64,000 bases of DNA from Polydactylus sextarius (lineage: Eukaryota > Chordata > Actinopteri > Polynemidae), in assembly GCA_016801845.1 (NCBI GenBank), contig CM028913.1:21356065-21420064 (forward strand), in the 5' to 3' direction. Below, piece after piece: positions 1 through 11,647 of this stretch. The notes under the pieces are model-generated. The model did no database searches and was not told where the DNA came from. It saw only the letters and a list, made by a program, of their open reading frames with translations. Both the position numbers and the translations under genes were made by a program. Positions within the stretch are counted from its first letter, which is position 1. Every line of letters begins with the position of its first letter.

Positions 1-533
1 CATGCATTTGAACACTTGAAAACACATCTAAATATTCTGGTTTTACACCAAATTTGTGCATTATTTATGTGTAACACAGACCTTAGAACCCAGAGTTGTC
101 TCAAACGCAGCATTTCATGAGAAAATACATTCCTCCAATTAAGTAAGTGATTAGTTTAACATATCTTACCACTAGGGCTGAAAACTGCAGGAAACACTAA
201 AACAAATATCAATTTATCAGCACTTTGTTTATTCATTTGTTTAATCTGTAAAAACAACAACAACAACATGCTGTGTTTGCCATTGTCTCCAGTTTCTTGT
301 CTTTGTGTTACATTAAGCTGCAGCACCATCTTTCCTGGAGTTTTATTAATTGAGAAATGTTTGAGATTCTTACAGTGAATTGGTCAACAGCATTTTCTTA
401 TGTTGGGTTGACGAAACCAAAAAAAAAAAAAATGGGGGGTACTTATATACTTTGTAATCCTGTTTATACACTCAGCTCTTCTGCTGTTGAAGAGAATTTG
501 TGACTCGCCCTGAGGCTGAAGCTGAGGATGAGG

Positions 534-584
534 ATGAGGAGGAGGAGGAGGAGGAGGAGGAGGAGGAGGAGGAGGAGGAGGAGG
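534..584. repeat. (GGA)n microsatellite
   Basis: About 17 near-perfect GGA units preceded by GAGGAT units. The run produces spurious poly-Glu, poly-Arg and poly-Pro frames. Confidence 0.95.
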
Positions 585-678
585 GGAGTCATGAGAAACA
601 GGGGGCTGGTGAAATATGCCAGTGGCTGTGCTTGGTTGAAACAGCGAATAGCTGCACTCCAGGTGTGTCCCTGGGGCA

Positions 679-722
679 CTACACACACACACAAACACAC
701 ACACAAACACACACACACACAC
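679..722. repeat. (CA)n microsatellite with CAAA interruptions
   Basis: Alternating CA units interrupted twice by an extra A. Confidence 0.93.
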
Positions 723-1760
723 TTTAACTAAACAACTGTCCAGATGCCATAAACACTATAATCAGGAGGATAAAGATCCTCTGTCCTCTCTCCTCCCTCT
801 TTTTTCCTTCCTGTCCTTCTGTCGTCCTCTCTCCTCCTCATCAGCTGCAGACCACACACCAAACAAACACACACACATACACACTCTCACGCACACACAG
901 GATGTTATCATTATATAATGATATATTATCATTAAATTAAGTCTTTGGATATTTATTAAAAGCCACTTTAGTGATGTTTATTTTAGCTCCACCCTTTTTT
1001 TTCCTCGGTGAAGTATCTGAAGTATGAGATTGATTGGTCTGAAATCTGATGCAGATAATCATGGTGCTCGAGGGACGTAACCTGTTGACCTTTGTGACCC
1101 CATCAACACCACTGTGAGGTTTGACATTAGTGTTTTTAAGTGACACGTCTGCACATTTATTACCATTGAAGCCATCAGCTTCACTATATGTGATTGATTT
1201 TGTGATTTGTTGACTAGCAAATATTGGGTAAGACTTACAGCAGCTGAAAATCACAGCATGTGGAGTCTGTAGTAGCTGCTGTGGACACACAGACACATTT
1301 CTACAGATAAAATCACTCCCTGGATTTAACAGGTCAGGTCATGTTTTAGACTCCAGATGTGAGCTCTCGACTCAGATCTGCTAAAATAAATAAGCTTGAT
1401 AACATACATAGGAGCAGCAATTAATTATTTTCTGTGTTGGACTGTGCATGATTGAAACTTCACGTTGTATAAAAGACAATATGTTTGATCATTCGTTGGT
1501 TCAACTTTATATTCCAAGTTGCCGCAGCCTCAGGTGGATTGTGATTGACAGTGAGCCTAAAGAGCTGCCCTGTGGATGAACCACAGCGCTGCGTCCCCCT
1601 CCCTGCATGTCCTTGTTTGTCATCTATTCATTTCTCTTGTCGTCCTCTGTTCTCTTTATTTCCTTCTCCGTCTCTTCTTCGGCTCCCCCCAACAACTAAA
1701 ATCTGTTACTCCTCCTCCTGTAGAAGATGAATCTGTCTGTTCCAACTGTGGCTTCTGTTG

Positions 1761-1766
1761 AATAAA
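1761..1766 (+). terminator. Possible plus-strand poly(A) signal
   Basis: AATAAA follows a pyrimidine-rich stretch. It could end a gene whose body lies left of the window. There is no coding support, so it may be chance. Confidence 0.15.
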
Positions 1767-3854
1767 TGCATCAGTCACACGGTGTAGTTGATCCACAGGT
1801 CATTTAGCTCGGCACCATATGGTGTGACCGTGAAGCTTCATAAAGTTTTTAAAGTTACTGCTCTACAACAAATATGTGTTTATGGCTTGTTTCCTGCTCC
1901 TGTGTCCTTGTGGTCAGATTTGATTGTGTCACACAGATTCACCAGATCTACAAGTCTGTGCACGAGCTCGTAAAAAGAAAAAAAGTTTGGTGGCACTGAG
2001 CAGGGAAAAAAAAGTCCACAATCAGCTGTCTCTGTAAGTGTGCATATAGGTGACATGTGACATATTTCACATTTGTACAACCTGGATGGTACAGCACTAG
2101 AAGACACTTCAGATAAAAAGTAAAAACTCTGCAAACCAATTATCCACAGTCTGACACAGACGGTTTAGTGAAGTGTTATCCACACAAAACACAATTTTCT
2201 TCCTTCTCTCCTTCTTTTTCTTTGAATGAAACTGTACAAACATGACATTTCACAAAAAAAAAAAAACTTTTTCATAACTGAGCAGCAGTCTACAAAACTT
2301 TTCAAAAAAAGATTTTTTTTTTTTTTTTTTTTTTTTGCGATAAGCACGATTTCCACTCTGGTGTTCTGGTGTTTAATACTTCCTTTTTGCACTGGAACTT
2401 ATTGTAGTAATAAAAAAATAAAATCATTCACGACACAACCTCTTGAATTTCTCTACCTTCCTCCTATAATTATTACAAACAAGTCACAGAAAAGGATCTG
2501 GGGGATCAGAGGATTTTTCCCAGGAAACAGGAACAACTCTCACACTCCACCCATCCATCCATCCTCCATCACTAGTGTTTATAAAAGTGCATGTTTAAGC
2601 TTGAAGCAGCTGAAAGACAACTGTTTATTGCACAGCATCAATCAGCAAGAGAGAGGGAGAGTGAGAGCAACAAAGAGAGAGGTGAAACTTTATTAAATTA
2701 AAGGTAAAATAAGACATTACAGGAAAAAACTGCAATCTCATGCAGTTTCAAAAAGCTGCAGCATTTAATAACACAAGTTTCACTTATTTTGAGGAGTCAG
2801 GCACTTGTGCATACACACGTTGACAAGTCTGCAAAGTGTAAACACACTTAATGTTACATTTAAACAAAGACATCCCCCACTTTTCATCCCCCTTTCGCAG
2901 ACTTGCAGCCGTCGTCACTCGCCCTACATTTTTAAGATACAGAGATAACCTCAAGGCTTGGAGCTTAGCTGCTCCATCATGGTGATAGACAACAAGATCA
3001 CCCAGTCATTCACACACAAATACACGCACGCACACTAACACACATACACACACAAAACAATAAGCTGCATTTAAACCCGAGCAGAAACATGGTTTGTTTG
3101 TCCTATAAGCTCAAGGAAAAAACAAACCTGGATGATTTCAAATAGAGTTGACAGATACAAGGGCGTGCGTGATGAAGTGAAACACACTAACACACCTCAT
3201 GCTGTGAATTTCAACAGTTTTTGTGGTGGACACACACACACACACATATGTGCTCAGCTCTTGAGGTCTGTGTTAATAACAAGCAGCAGGTTAATATGAG
3301 GGCAGGCCTGGACCAAAGTGACCGCAGCCTACTGATTAGTCCAACCAGTCACAGTTATTAGGCAGCTTGTCATCTGGTACCAGGCCCGTCGTTTCCCAGA
3401 ACGGCGCTATCTTGACAGCTCTTAAGGTCATGGCACATTATGTAACTTTTCACGGCAGGACGCTTGGATGGAGGCAATTTATTCAATAAAATACTTTTAG
3501 TGTTTTAGAAAAAATCATTTAAGGCCGTAGGTGACTGATAAAGTACTACTGAGAAAAAAAACAGTGAACAACGCAGTGAAGAGTTTAAATTAGCCACTGT
3601 TAATGATGAGAAAGGTGTGGTTGGTCCAAACTATTAGATGCAGGATGAATTGTACTTTAGTGAGCTGCTGACTTTTAAATGTTTCAACAACTGCTCACCT
3701 TCAGGATGTATTATAACAGCTTTTAATTATTTAACGGTACTTATCCAGAGTTTGAACACCAAACTTACCAAGGGCTGCATCCTTTGTCAGCTCATTCATT
3801 GGGCACATACATCACAGGTTCATTACTAGACTGTCCCATCAAAGGTTTGGCAAA

Positions 3855-4345
3855 CCCAGCCCACTTTTTCCTTGGTTGGATCCTTCACAGCTCAGCATAT
3901 CCCAAGATTTATTGCACACAGGTGAAGTTTTCAACGTGGATTTGTGGATGTGTGGATGTTAAGGCCAAGACATGATTGACTGATGTTGACAGTGTTTTTT
4001 TTTACACTAGGGATGCAAAAACTAAGAAATAACAAGAAATGCTCTGAAGGCAAGATTGTCTCACTTCATTCGACTGTAGCCGATGTCGACTGCAGCCCAG
4101 AGTTCATTGACATAATCCTCCAAAGGATGCCGACCTTGAATTGGGACACAGCTAAAATATCACAAGTACAAGCGCCACCACATTTGCGCTGGTGAAGTTA
4201 TTCAGAGTCAAAATCTGTGCCTCATTTAAGAAACCACTTCCTTCGAAGGCTGGATCCAGCCCACTTCTCCCAAGCTGCAAAAGCCAAAATATTTGGATTC
4301 TTCACAACTCAGACTATCCCAAGATTAATGGCATGCAAGACTTGC
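3855..4345. repeat. Two diverged copies of an interspersed repeat
   Basis: Segments at about 3858-3915 and 4257-4330 share the order CAGCCCACTT, then GGAT(C/T)CTTCACA, then CTCAG, then TATCCCAAGATT. This is too long to be chance. The CCTTTGAAGGCTG-type sequence at about 4550 resembles ends of teleost DNA transposons, but I cannot assign a family. Confidence 0.45.
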
Positions 4346-6366
4346 AATGTGGACGTGGAATTGTCAAGTTCGCTAGGTGACATGAGTTACACAACTCGAT
4401 GACGTGAATTCTCTATGGACATAAACTGGAAGTTTTCCGTAGGCTAGATTGTTTCATTCTGGCCACTGGTCCCCTCTCTGTGGTCTATATACATCAAATC
4501 TTTGTAGCATGGTTTTACAAAGGATGGTGCATGTTTGATGGTCTTACATCCTTTGAAGGCTGCAGCCTTTTATTGACAGCTAAAGTCTGATCAACTAATC
4601 AGAACCAATCACAAGTCAGTCTCAACTGTCAATCATAACTTCTTGCACTGTCATTTTGTCCATCATCAGATACAGTCTATGATTTTAGCATGGATCCAGA
4701 CTCCAACAAGCAATATGGATAAAAGCAAGGATACAGAACGAGTGATATCACTGAATGTCCAATGAAGCAAAAAATAAAAGACGTAATTTAGACTTCTTCA
4801 TGCTCCTGACCTGCATCCTAATGAGAACCTGAAACAATAAAAAACTTTTTCCATTTCACACACAACGTGAAGTGAACTCATTCCTTCATTTCCGCTTTTT
4901 AACTTGTAGAGTAAGTTTTTGAAAAGGAGATGCTAGTTGAAACAAAAGTGACTTTCTTTGCCAGAGTGGATAGCCAAATTTACAGAGCTGGCGGCCACAG
5001 CCCAAGAAGCATTTGGCAGGTGGCTAACATTTCTGCTTGCTGTGACTTGTCCTGAGTTGCTCGCCTGTAGGGAGGGAAGTGGAGGACAGGAGACAATTCA
5101 CTTGACAATGCTGTAATCATGGCTCAGAGGCATTCGGTCCATCAACCTGAGTAAGCACCGAAACATTCCTCCTCTTCAGCTGTGTAAATCTTCTCTTCTC
5201 TTTGAAAAGACTCTTTATTTCCCACATGATGACACAGATAACTCTTATTCAATCAAGCCGCTAATATTACTCCAGCTAAGTGTTTAAAAAATAAAAAAGC
5301 TAATCAAACTTTAAAGAATATTTTATTCCATTGAATCTTATTTCATTTTTCTTTTATTACATTATTTGCTCATTCTAAAAAAAAAAGTTAAAAAGTTATA
5401 TACTTTTAATACCACCTGGCATTAAGATAAATATGGTTTAATTTGTGAGAGAGGAAAAGTAATACTGTGTAAGTATGAGAGTAAAAAATAATATTTAATG
5501 TGTTAAATCTGTGTCAAAATGTCTCCTGGAACAAACTGAAGCTTTAAACACACACACACACATGTGATCATAACCACATTTCTTCTGGTTTTGTTACACT
5601 TTATATCAAGTTTGAGGGTCTGTATTTTAAATGCTGTTTGGCCCTGAATGAATTTCCATCGCGTTTAATCATAATCAAAGAAACAGCCATGTGAAGAGTA
5701 GAGTGAGGAAAGAAACAGGGGAAACATTGTGTTGTCCTTGTCCTTGTATAACACTGTGAGTGAAACCACCAAGTGATCTAATTGCTTTCAATCTACCTTA
5801 TACTTCACAACCTTCTCGCTCTCTCTCTTATTTTGGCTGCTGTCACTGTCATGAGAGAAGATTTTTTTATGCGTATTAATTACTTGATCTTGGCTCACGC
5901 CGCCTGCATTGGTGTTGCTTTAATTGGACCAACTGGGCTTTTCAAACCTTAATATGATCTTATAATATATGCCACTTGGTGAACACTTTCATCCCAGGCT
6001 TCTCAGAGCACATACATTTTTAGTGTGTTGAGCCCCCAGTTGGATTTGGACTCGTGAATTTTGGCAGCGTTCGTTGTGATTCTGTATGCACCGAGCTACG
6101 GCACGGCACGTTGTATCAACACATTATTCTCCAAGGATCTGAGAGTAGAACACAATTCACTAATAAAATTGCTCCAAAAACATCATTACTGTTTGCAACA
6201 ACATTTATTCTAACACAAGTTACTTTGAATAACTGAATATGACAAAGGAGAAACTTCATACATGGAGAGCAAAGTTTTGTTTTGTTTTTTTTGCACTTAT
6301 TCTCTTATCACCAGAGGATTTAAATATCACACCATTGTCTCTTTCTTCTCGAGATTTCCCTCAACC

Positions 6367-6392
6367 AAAAAAAAAAAAAAAAAAAAAAAAAA
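6367..6392. repeat. Poly(A) tract
   Basis: Uninterrupted run of A; possibly the tail of an old retroposed insertion. Confidence 0.9.
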
Positions 6393-7226
6393 GGCTGCAG
6401 CAGGTCCAGCAGGCTGTCACTGACAGGTTTCTGAATGTTCACACACTGTTTCAGAGAGGACTGGATGTGTGAACGCAAGGACAGATGAATAAATGGACAG
6501 ATAAGTGGATGAAAGGTGGCGACGGTCTGATTTGATCTGATAAGGCCTGTTCTAGTTAGTGTATCTGTCCTGGAAGATAAAAAGGGGGTGGACAAGATGG
6601 AGATGGAGAGAGAAGGTGGAGGTGACCCGACAACTGTGATGTCACTACAAGGAGTGATTTAGTTCAGCTTTAAATATATAAATATATATATCTTTGCAAT
6701 TAAAAGAGGTTTATCTGCTGTTTCTGATTAGGGAGATTAGGTAGATATTTTTACACTTTTTCTTTGTGCACGCAGACACTCAGGCGTCCTATAAATAAAT
6801 AAGAAGTGTGTGTGAGGTTAGATATACTAGCCTGGAGGGGATCTGCCCTGAGGGGTCAGTCAGTTTAGAAGATAACTCAATCTGTACTCACATCTCTGGA
6901 ATCCATTAAACTGTCCCAAAAAATATTGGAACAAAAATCAGGATTAAACATCACACAGACTGTGTGTGGTATCACACTACCACCTGTTGGTGGTTTTGTA
7001 GAAATGCAGTTAATAAATGCAGGAAAAAGTGGGGCAGACATCCGGGCTGAGATGAAACCTGTAATCAGTGTCAACATACAGCAGTTAAAGTTGATATTTC
7101 AAACATTTCCATCATAATTTTTGTACAAAACCCCTTAAAATAAATATATTTTACTTCTTGGAGAGTATTTTATGGCTTCATCACTTCATAGGCAAGAAGT
7201 GATAAAGTCAGTGTGAGAATGATGTA

Positions 7227-7345
7227 GTAAACCAGAGGTGGGGAACCTTTTCCACAAAGGGCCACGTGGCTGCAGCTGTTTTTATTCCAACCAAGCAGCA
7301 GCACACCAGCCTTGACTCATTTAATTAACTAATCTCAGTCTTCAG
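7227..7345. mobile_element. Possible hAT-type non-autonomous element end
   Basis: The sequence CCAGAGGTGGGGAAC followed by an AAAGGGCCAC block resembles the termini of hAT-superfamily elements in vertebrates. I see no clear second terminus or target duplication, so the limits are approximate. Confidence 0.35.
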
Positions 7346-7836
7346 GCAATTGATTGGTCAAACTGTGTGATCTTGACTGGTTGGAACAAAAACCTGTTGG
7401 ATGAACCCAGAAATCCTCCAAAAGAAAGGGCCGAGGAGGCTACTTTAAACCACTGATGAGGGTCTGAACATACATGGACTAGTAAACTGACAGTTTTGCC
7501 TTTCAGCAAAGCAAATTTGATGTTCCCAGACCAAAGATGCTCCTTCCTCTGACTTTGCCTTAAAAATCTGTCCATAAAAGTCACAAAAAAGATTGGTGAC
7601 AAAATATTGGCCTCCTGGTGAAAGCCAATATTTCTGAGTATTTGAACAAAGATCTTCTGATGTACAAACCGCTGTGACCCTTCAAGAAGCTTTGCAGGAG
7701 TAAAAAGTAAAAAGCTGATCCAACGTCTCTGGCCAAAGTTTGACAAAAAACATAGGGAGGCTGAGTCATGTGACACCACCACAAACTGTCCTTAAAAGAT
7801 GAAACCACACACAGGAAGTAGAATCAGATCAGTTGT

Positions 7837-7842
7837 CTTTAT
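7837..7842 (-). terminator. Poly(A) signal, probable end of deptor mRNA
   Basis: On the minus strand this reads AATAAA, followed by ACAACTGATC and then the GT-rich stretch TGTGTGTGGTTT at about 7804-7815. That is a textbook signal plus downstream element. It lies about 3.7 kb beyond the deptor stop with no other minus-strand coding sequence between, so I infer it ends the deptor transcript. Confidence 0.5.
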
Positions 7843-7961
7843 TAAACACTTGATTAACTGTTTAATACATTAGAACATCAGAATAAGCTTCATCTGCTTT
7901 GTGAAATAAAACAGACTGTGGTACTGTGAGCTTATATTGTCTTCTCACCCAACATTCAGCA

Positions 7962-7987
7962 GAAAAGAAAGAAAGAAAGAAAGAAAG
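7962..7987. repeat. (GAAA)n microsatellite
   Basis: Six to seven tandem GAAA units. Confidence 0.9.
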
Positions 7988-9413
7988 TCACACAGGTGTT
8001 TCCTGGTGAAAATGTTCGGGCCTCATGAGGTGAACAAGTAAAGCAAACAATCCCTTTGATTAAATGAGTCGTTGAAGTTATAAAATGATCCAACAGCGGT
8101 GAGATACAATACAATCTGTCCTACTGTTGCTTTTGAAAACGCTCTTGTTGTTATTGTTGTGGCGTCTGTAAAAAAAAAAAACACTGATTGTCAATAAAAC
8201 TGAAGCATAATTACCTGGTACAAATGAGCAGGTTTTTAATAACAACAGATCCAGGAACAGACCGAGAGACCACCAACTGTGATTAGCAGCAAAAATAAGG
8301 TCTTAAGGCAAAAGCTTTCAGGCTTTTTGTTGAACAGTCAGTGAACCCGTTTTCAGCCAACTGTGACCACCACAAAGCTCCTTCTGAGACTTTATAACAA
8401 GACACATTTCTAGAGACCATGAAGGGGAACATTTGTTACTTTTGTGTATTTCTGTTTCAAAAAAAACCCTCCAGAGACCATAATCTGATCTGTGCCCCCT
8501 TTCACAAATTGCCTGTAGACACACGAGCAAAACATTTTCTATTTCCTTTCTCACAATCACAAGCCTTTAACCTCCATCTCTTCTCCAATGCAGTTATAAA
8601 AAAGATTACTGCGCTGAAAAACTGCAGGTAGTTGAGTTTTTAAGTTCAGTTTAAAGTCAACCTGTGTCTACAGTAGACTGAAGTCAACCCTTTAATTTTT
8701 TTGACATTTTACCTCCTGAAAAACAGTAATATAAAAAAACATTTGTTATATGGCATCACCCCACTGGACTGTTCTGAGAAATGTTAAAAAAAGTTGAGTC
8801 TATCGTCTTATTTATGGAGTTGAGGAGGTTTCCTTGTGCCGTCCGTCTCCTTGAGAGAAACGCGGCGCAGAAAAGTTAAAAGTCCTAAAGTCGACTTCAC
8901 CTCTGAAACGACTGGTCAGACGGTGGCTCTAGATAAACGCTACATCAACACGAGGATTTACAGGAATCATGCATTTTTCACTGCTCACAACAAGCAAAGC
9001 AACATCGAGAAAAACCAGCGAGGCTTCAACTGGAAAAAACCCACATAGGAAACATTTAGAGGCAGTTTGATGTCACATGTTAAAATCTACTGTTTGGCAA
9101 CAAAGACGTCCTGAATATATGTTCACTTTGAATAGAAAAGAATCACTTGAGTTGAATATTGTTGAATATTGTTTTTCAGTTCAGGACTAAACTAAAGTAC
9201 ATAACCAGTGAACCAGGCAGTGTTATTTTAATTAATCATGCTCTTCTTCATTATTAGTCTTATTTTATAATTTGAAATATGATCTTTTCATGCGCGTATG
9301 CTTTAGCAACATGATGGCAAAGTTTATAAACATACAGCTAATTTAATAGCTAATGATGAATAAATCTTTTTATCTAAAGGTTCATTATCTAGAGGTTCAT
9401 TTCAAACAAATTC

Positions 9414-9438
9414 ATATATATATATATATATATATATA
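9414..9438. repeat. (TA)n microsatellite
   Basis: Twelve TA units. Confidence 0.95.
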
Positions 9439-9650
9439 AGTATTAATTTCAGGTTCATTTATGCCAATTACTGAATTCAATTTAGTTTGTGGTGTTCACA
9501 GAAATGACAAAAATGACATTAAAAGATAGAATAGCAGAGTGTGTCACAACCAAAGGGTTAAATGTTGTTATATGTAAATTCAGTTTTTTAAACATATCAA
9601 AAACCAAAGTGCAATGGTTTAGTTCTTCTTTGACTCACATCCCATCCTTT

Positions 9651-9687
9651 CACAAACAAACAAACAAACAAACAAACAGACAGACAG
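9651..9687. repeat. (CAAA)n microsatellite
   Basis: Nine CAAA units grading into CAGA units. Confidence 0.93.
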
Positions 9688-9812
9688 GGTGACAACATAA
9701 CCACTTTGCTTTGATAATCTACATAAAATCCAATAAAAAAGTATTTATAACATACTTTTATTTTGAAAAAGAGAAGTCACTGTTCATTTTTTTCTGTTCT
9801 GTGATCACCACA

Positions 9813-9815
<3 letters not shown>

Positions 9816-9853
<38 letters not shown>
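9816..9853. repeat. (TA)n microsatellite
   Basis: Nineteen uninterrupted TA units. Confidence 0.95.
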
Positions 9854-9856
<3 letters not shown>

Positions 9857-10692
9857 ATCTGAACCTTTAAAATACTGAGTTGACAAAGTTTCTCCTTCGT
9901 GTACCTCAACGTGACCCTCATTAACCTCATCATCACTTCATCATGTGACATGTGATTATCTATCGCTTATGTCAAACACAGAAGATGAAAGACTGAACAA
10001 GCAGGAGCTTATTATTTCTTATTAGCTTCAAATTAGCGAGGTTGGAATTTATATTGACAGAGTATATGTACATATACATATTAAAATGATATTGTTATTC
10101 AAAACAGATAAATCCTAAGTGCTTTTGTCAATTTAAACAAGTGTTTAATAGTCTGAGTGCTACTCTTTTAATATTCTTAGATATAAGAAGATCTGTGTTA
10201 AAAATGTCAAGAAACTCTACTTTTAAAAGTTCTTCCAGTAAAGCTGGTTGGCTCCAATCATAGTTCAGGACTTATTTGGCTTTAACACCAAGTATAAATC
10301 ATACCTGGTGTTTTCTAATTTTACACTTTTTAAATCAGTAAATGGAGCAAATCTTAGGAATAGGAATCACACAGTATTTACTCCTAAACAAGCTCAGACA
10401 AATAATGACATCTTGTTTCATTAAACCAAACTGAAAGATAATAAAGCAAATCAAGGGGAATCTACCCTTTAAAAAACAAAAACAAAACAAAAAAAAAAAC
10501 TATATAAACTATATAAAATTATTCAAGATGTTTCCGAGATGTTCTCAGCGCTGTCGCAGTTTTACTTCCCAAATCAATGAGTCTTCATCCTGTAAACACC
10601 TTCTTCTTCTCTCTAGGCCGGGGCTTCTTGTGCGTTTAAGTCTTTTCATAACTTTTTTCTATATACATTGTGCTTGTTAATGTCACATGCAG

Positions 10693-10717
10693 TTTTTTTT
10701 TTTTTTTTTTTTTTTTT
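10693..10717. repeat. Poly(T) tract
   Basis: Run of 25 T; poly(A) when read on the deptor strand. A second run lies at about 10810-10827. Confidence 0.9.
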
Positions 10718-11524
10718 AATTTGCTGCATTTCTTTAACATACACTAACAAATTCTTAGCGGCTGCACAAAAATCTACCTGGGCAACGCTTTGTTGTTAAT
10801 TTGCTGGCGTTTTTTTTTTTTTTTTTTCAAGACAAGGGTAGAAAGGTTTTTCTTTTTTATATTTAAAATAAAAACTCCCAAGTGAGGAAAAAAAAAAGTG
10901 TATTTTAGTCTATTTAGTCTGTTTCTGCCCGTCTTCCCCAGCAGAGGGCAGTGTAGAGCCACGAGGAGTTTCTGTCCACCAGTGGGAGACTTAACTGGGT
11001 TAGAGGTCACCAAATGTGTCGACATTAAATATTCTTCCTCATTGGTACAGTTTCAGCTTTGACTCGCTCTTCTACAGGTTTTGATGACAAAAAAAAATAA
11101 ATGTGTCTCACATCCTTTGACATGTTCAGCAACAGATTCATGATTCAAACATGGGATTCAGGATTTTCTTGCTCCGGACATAAAAGTCTTCATCAAGACT
11201 CAAAGTCACAATGAAGCAGCTGGATTTGTAGAAGCACTGGCTCTCGCACCTCTTCCTCTGAGGTGCATGTGCTTCCTTAAATTCAAAGATAAAACCAAGT
11301 AACCCGCGTTCTCGACGTTTCTCCACTTCGTCCACACAACATCCGGAGCAGTGAAGTTTGTACCAGCTGCGTTTTTTTCTTCTTTCGTCGGTTCAATGTA
11401 GTTTTGAGGTTGACTGTTAAAACCTTCTTGTCCCCACAACAATTCATCACATTCCTTCTCTACGAGGCTTCTCCCTTGTGGGTCTTCTTTAAATAAAAAA
11501 ATTAAAAATAAAACAAACACAAAC

Positions 11525-11647
11525 TTATACCTCCTCCATCACCTCCATGACGATTGTCCTGGGTCCGGTTAAGATCAGGTTGCTGACGGTTCGGTAGTCG
11601 TGAGAGAGGACGTTCAGACCGTTTACAGACACAACGAACTGACACAC
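11525..11647 (-). CDS. deptor: deptor coding exon 10 (PDZ end and stop)
   Basis: Acceptor TCTCTCCAG. It encodes VCQFVVSVNGLNVLSHDYRT then VSNLILTGPRTIVMEVMEEV and TAA. Human ends MEELEC, so the tail differs by the last residues. GTATAAG at the stop could act as a weak donor, but no downstream exon is evident. Confidence 0.95.
   Translation of the reverse strand: MCQFVVSVNGLNVLSHDYRTVSNLILTGPRTIVMEVMEEV

Larger units (their letters stand above)
1..7226. other. Intergenic region, no supported gene
   Basis: I find no exon chain or recognisable protein in this stretch on either strand. The open frames are short, end in low-complexity sequence and have no splice-site partners. It holds microsatellites (534-584, 679-722), a poly(A) run (6367-6392), a diverged repeat pair (about 3855-4345) and a possible plus-strand poly(A) signal at 1761-1766. 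The AT-rich, stop-rich texture of 900-2700 could be 3' UTR of a neighbour outside the window, but nothing seen here proves it. Confidence 0.5.
7820..11524 (-). other. deptor: Probable deptor 3' UTR
   Basis: The stretch runs from the deptor stop to the strong poly(A) signal at 7837-7842. It is AT-rich, with TA, CAAA and poly(T) runs, has no credible coding exon and contains no equally good earlier signal that I noticed. Membership in the mRNA is inference. Confidence 0.4.

Noticed and set aside
384..731. Several open frames with poly-Glu, poly-Arg, poly-Leu or poly-Pro
   Set aside because: They are created by the (GGA)n and (CA)n repeats; no splice partners or conserved sequence.
937..1296. 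119-codon minus-strand frame
   Set aside because: No recognisable domain, unusual mixed composition, no flanking exon; most likely chance in non-coding sequence.
1545..1766. Plus-strand frames ending just before AATAAA, ending in CSNCGFC
   Set aside because: Tempting as a last exon, but no acceptor-defined exon joins anything upstream in the window and no family is recognised.
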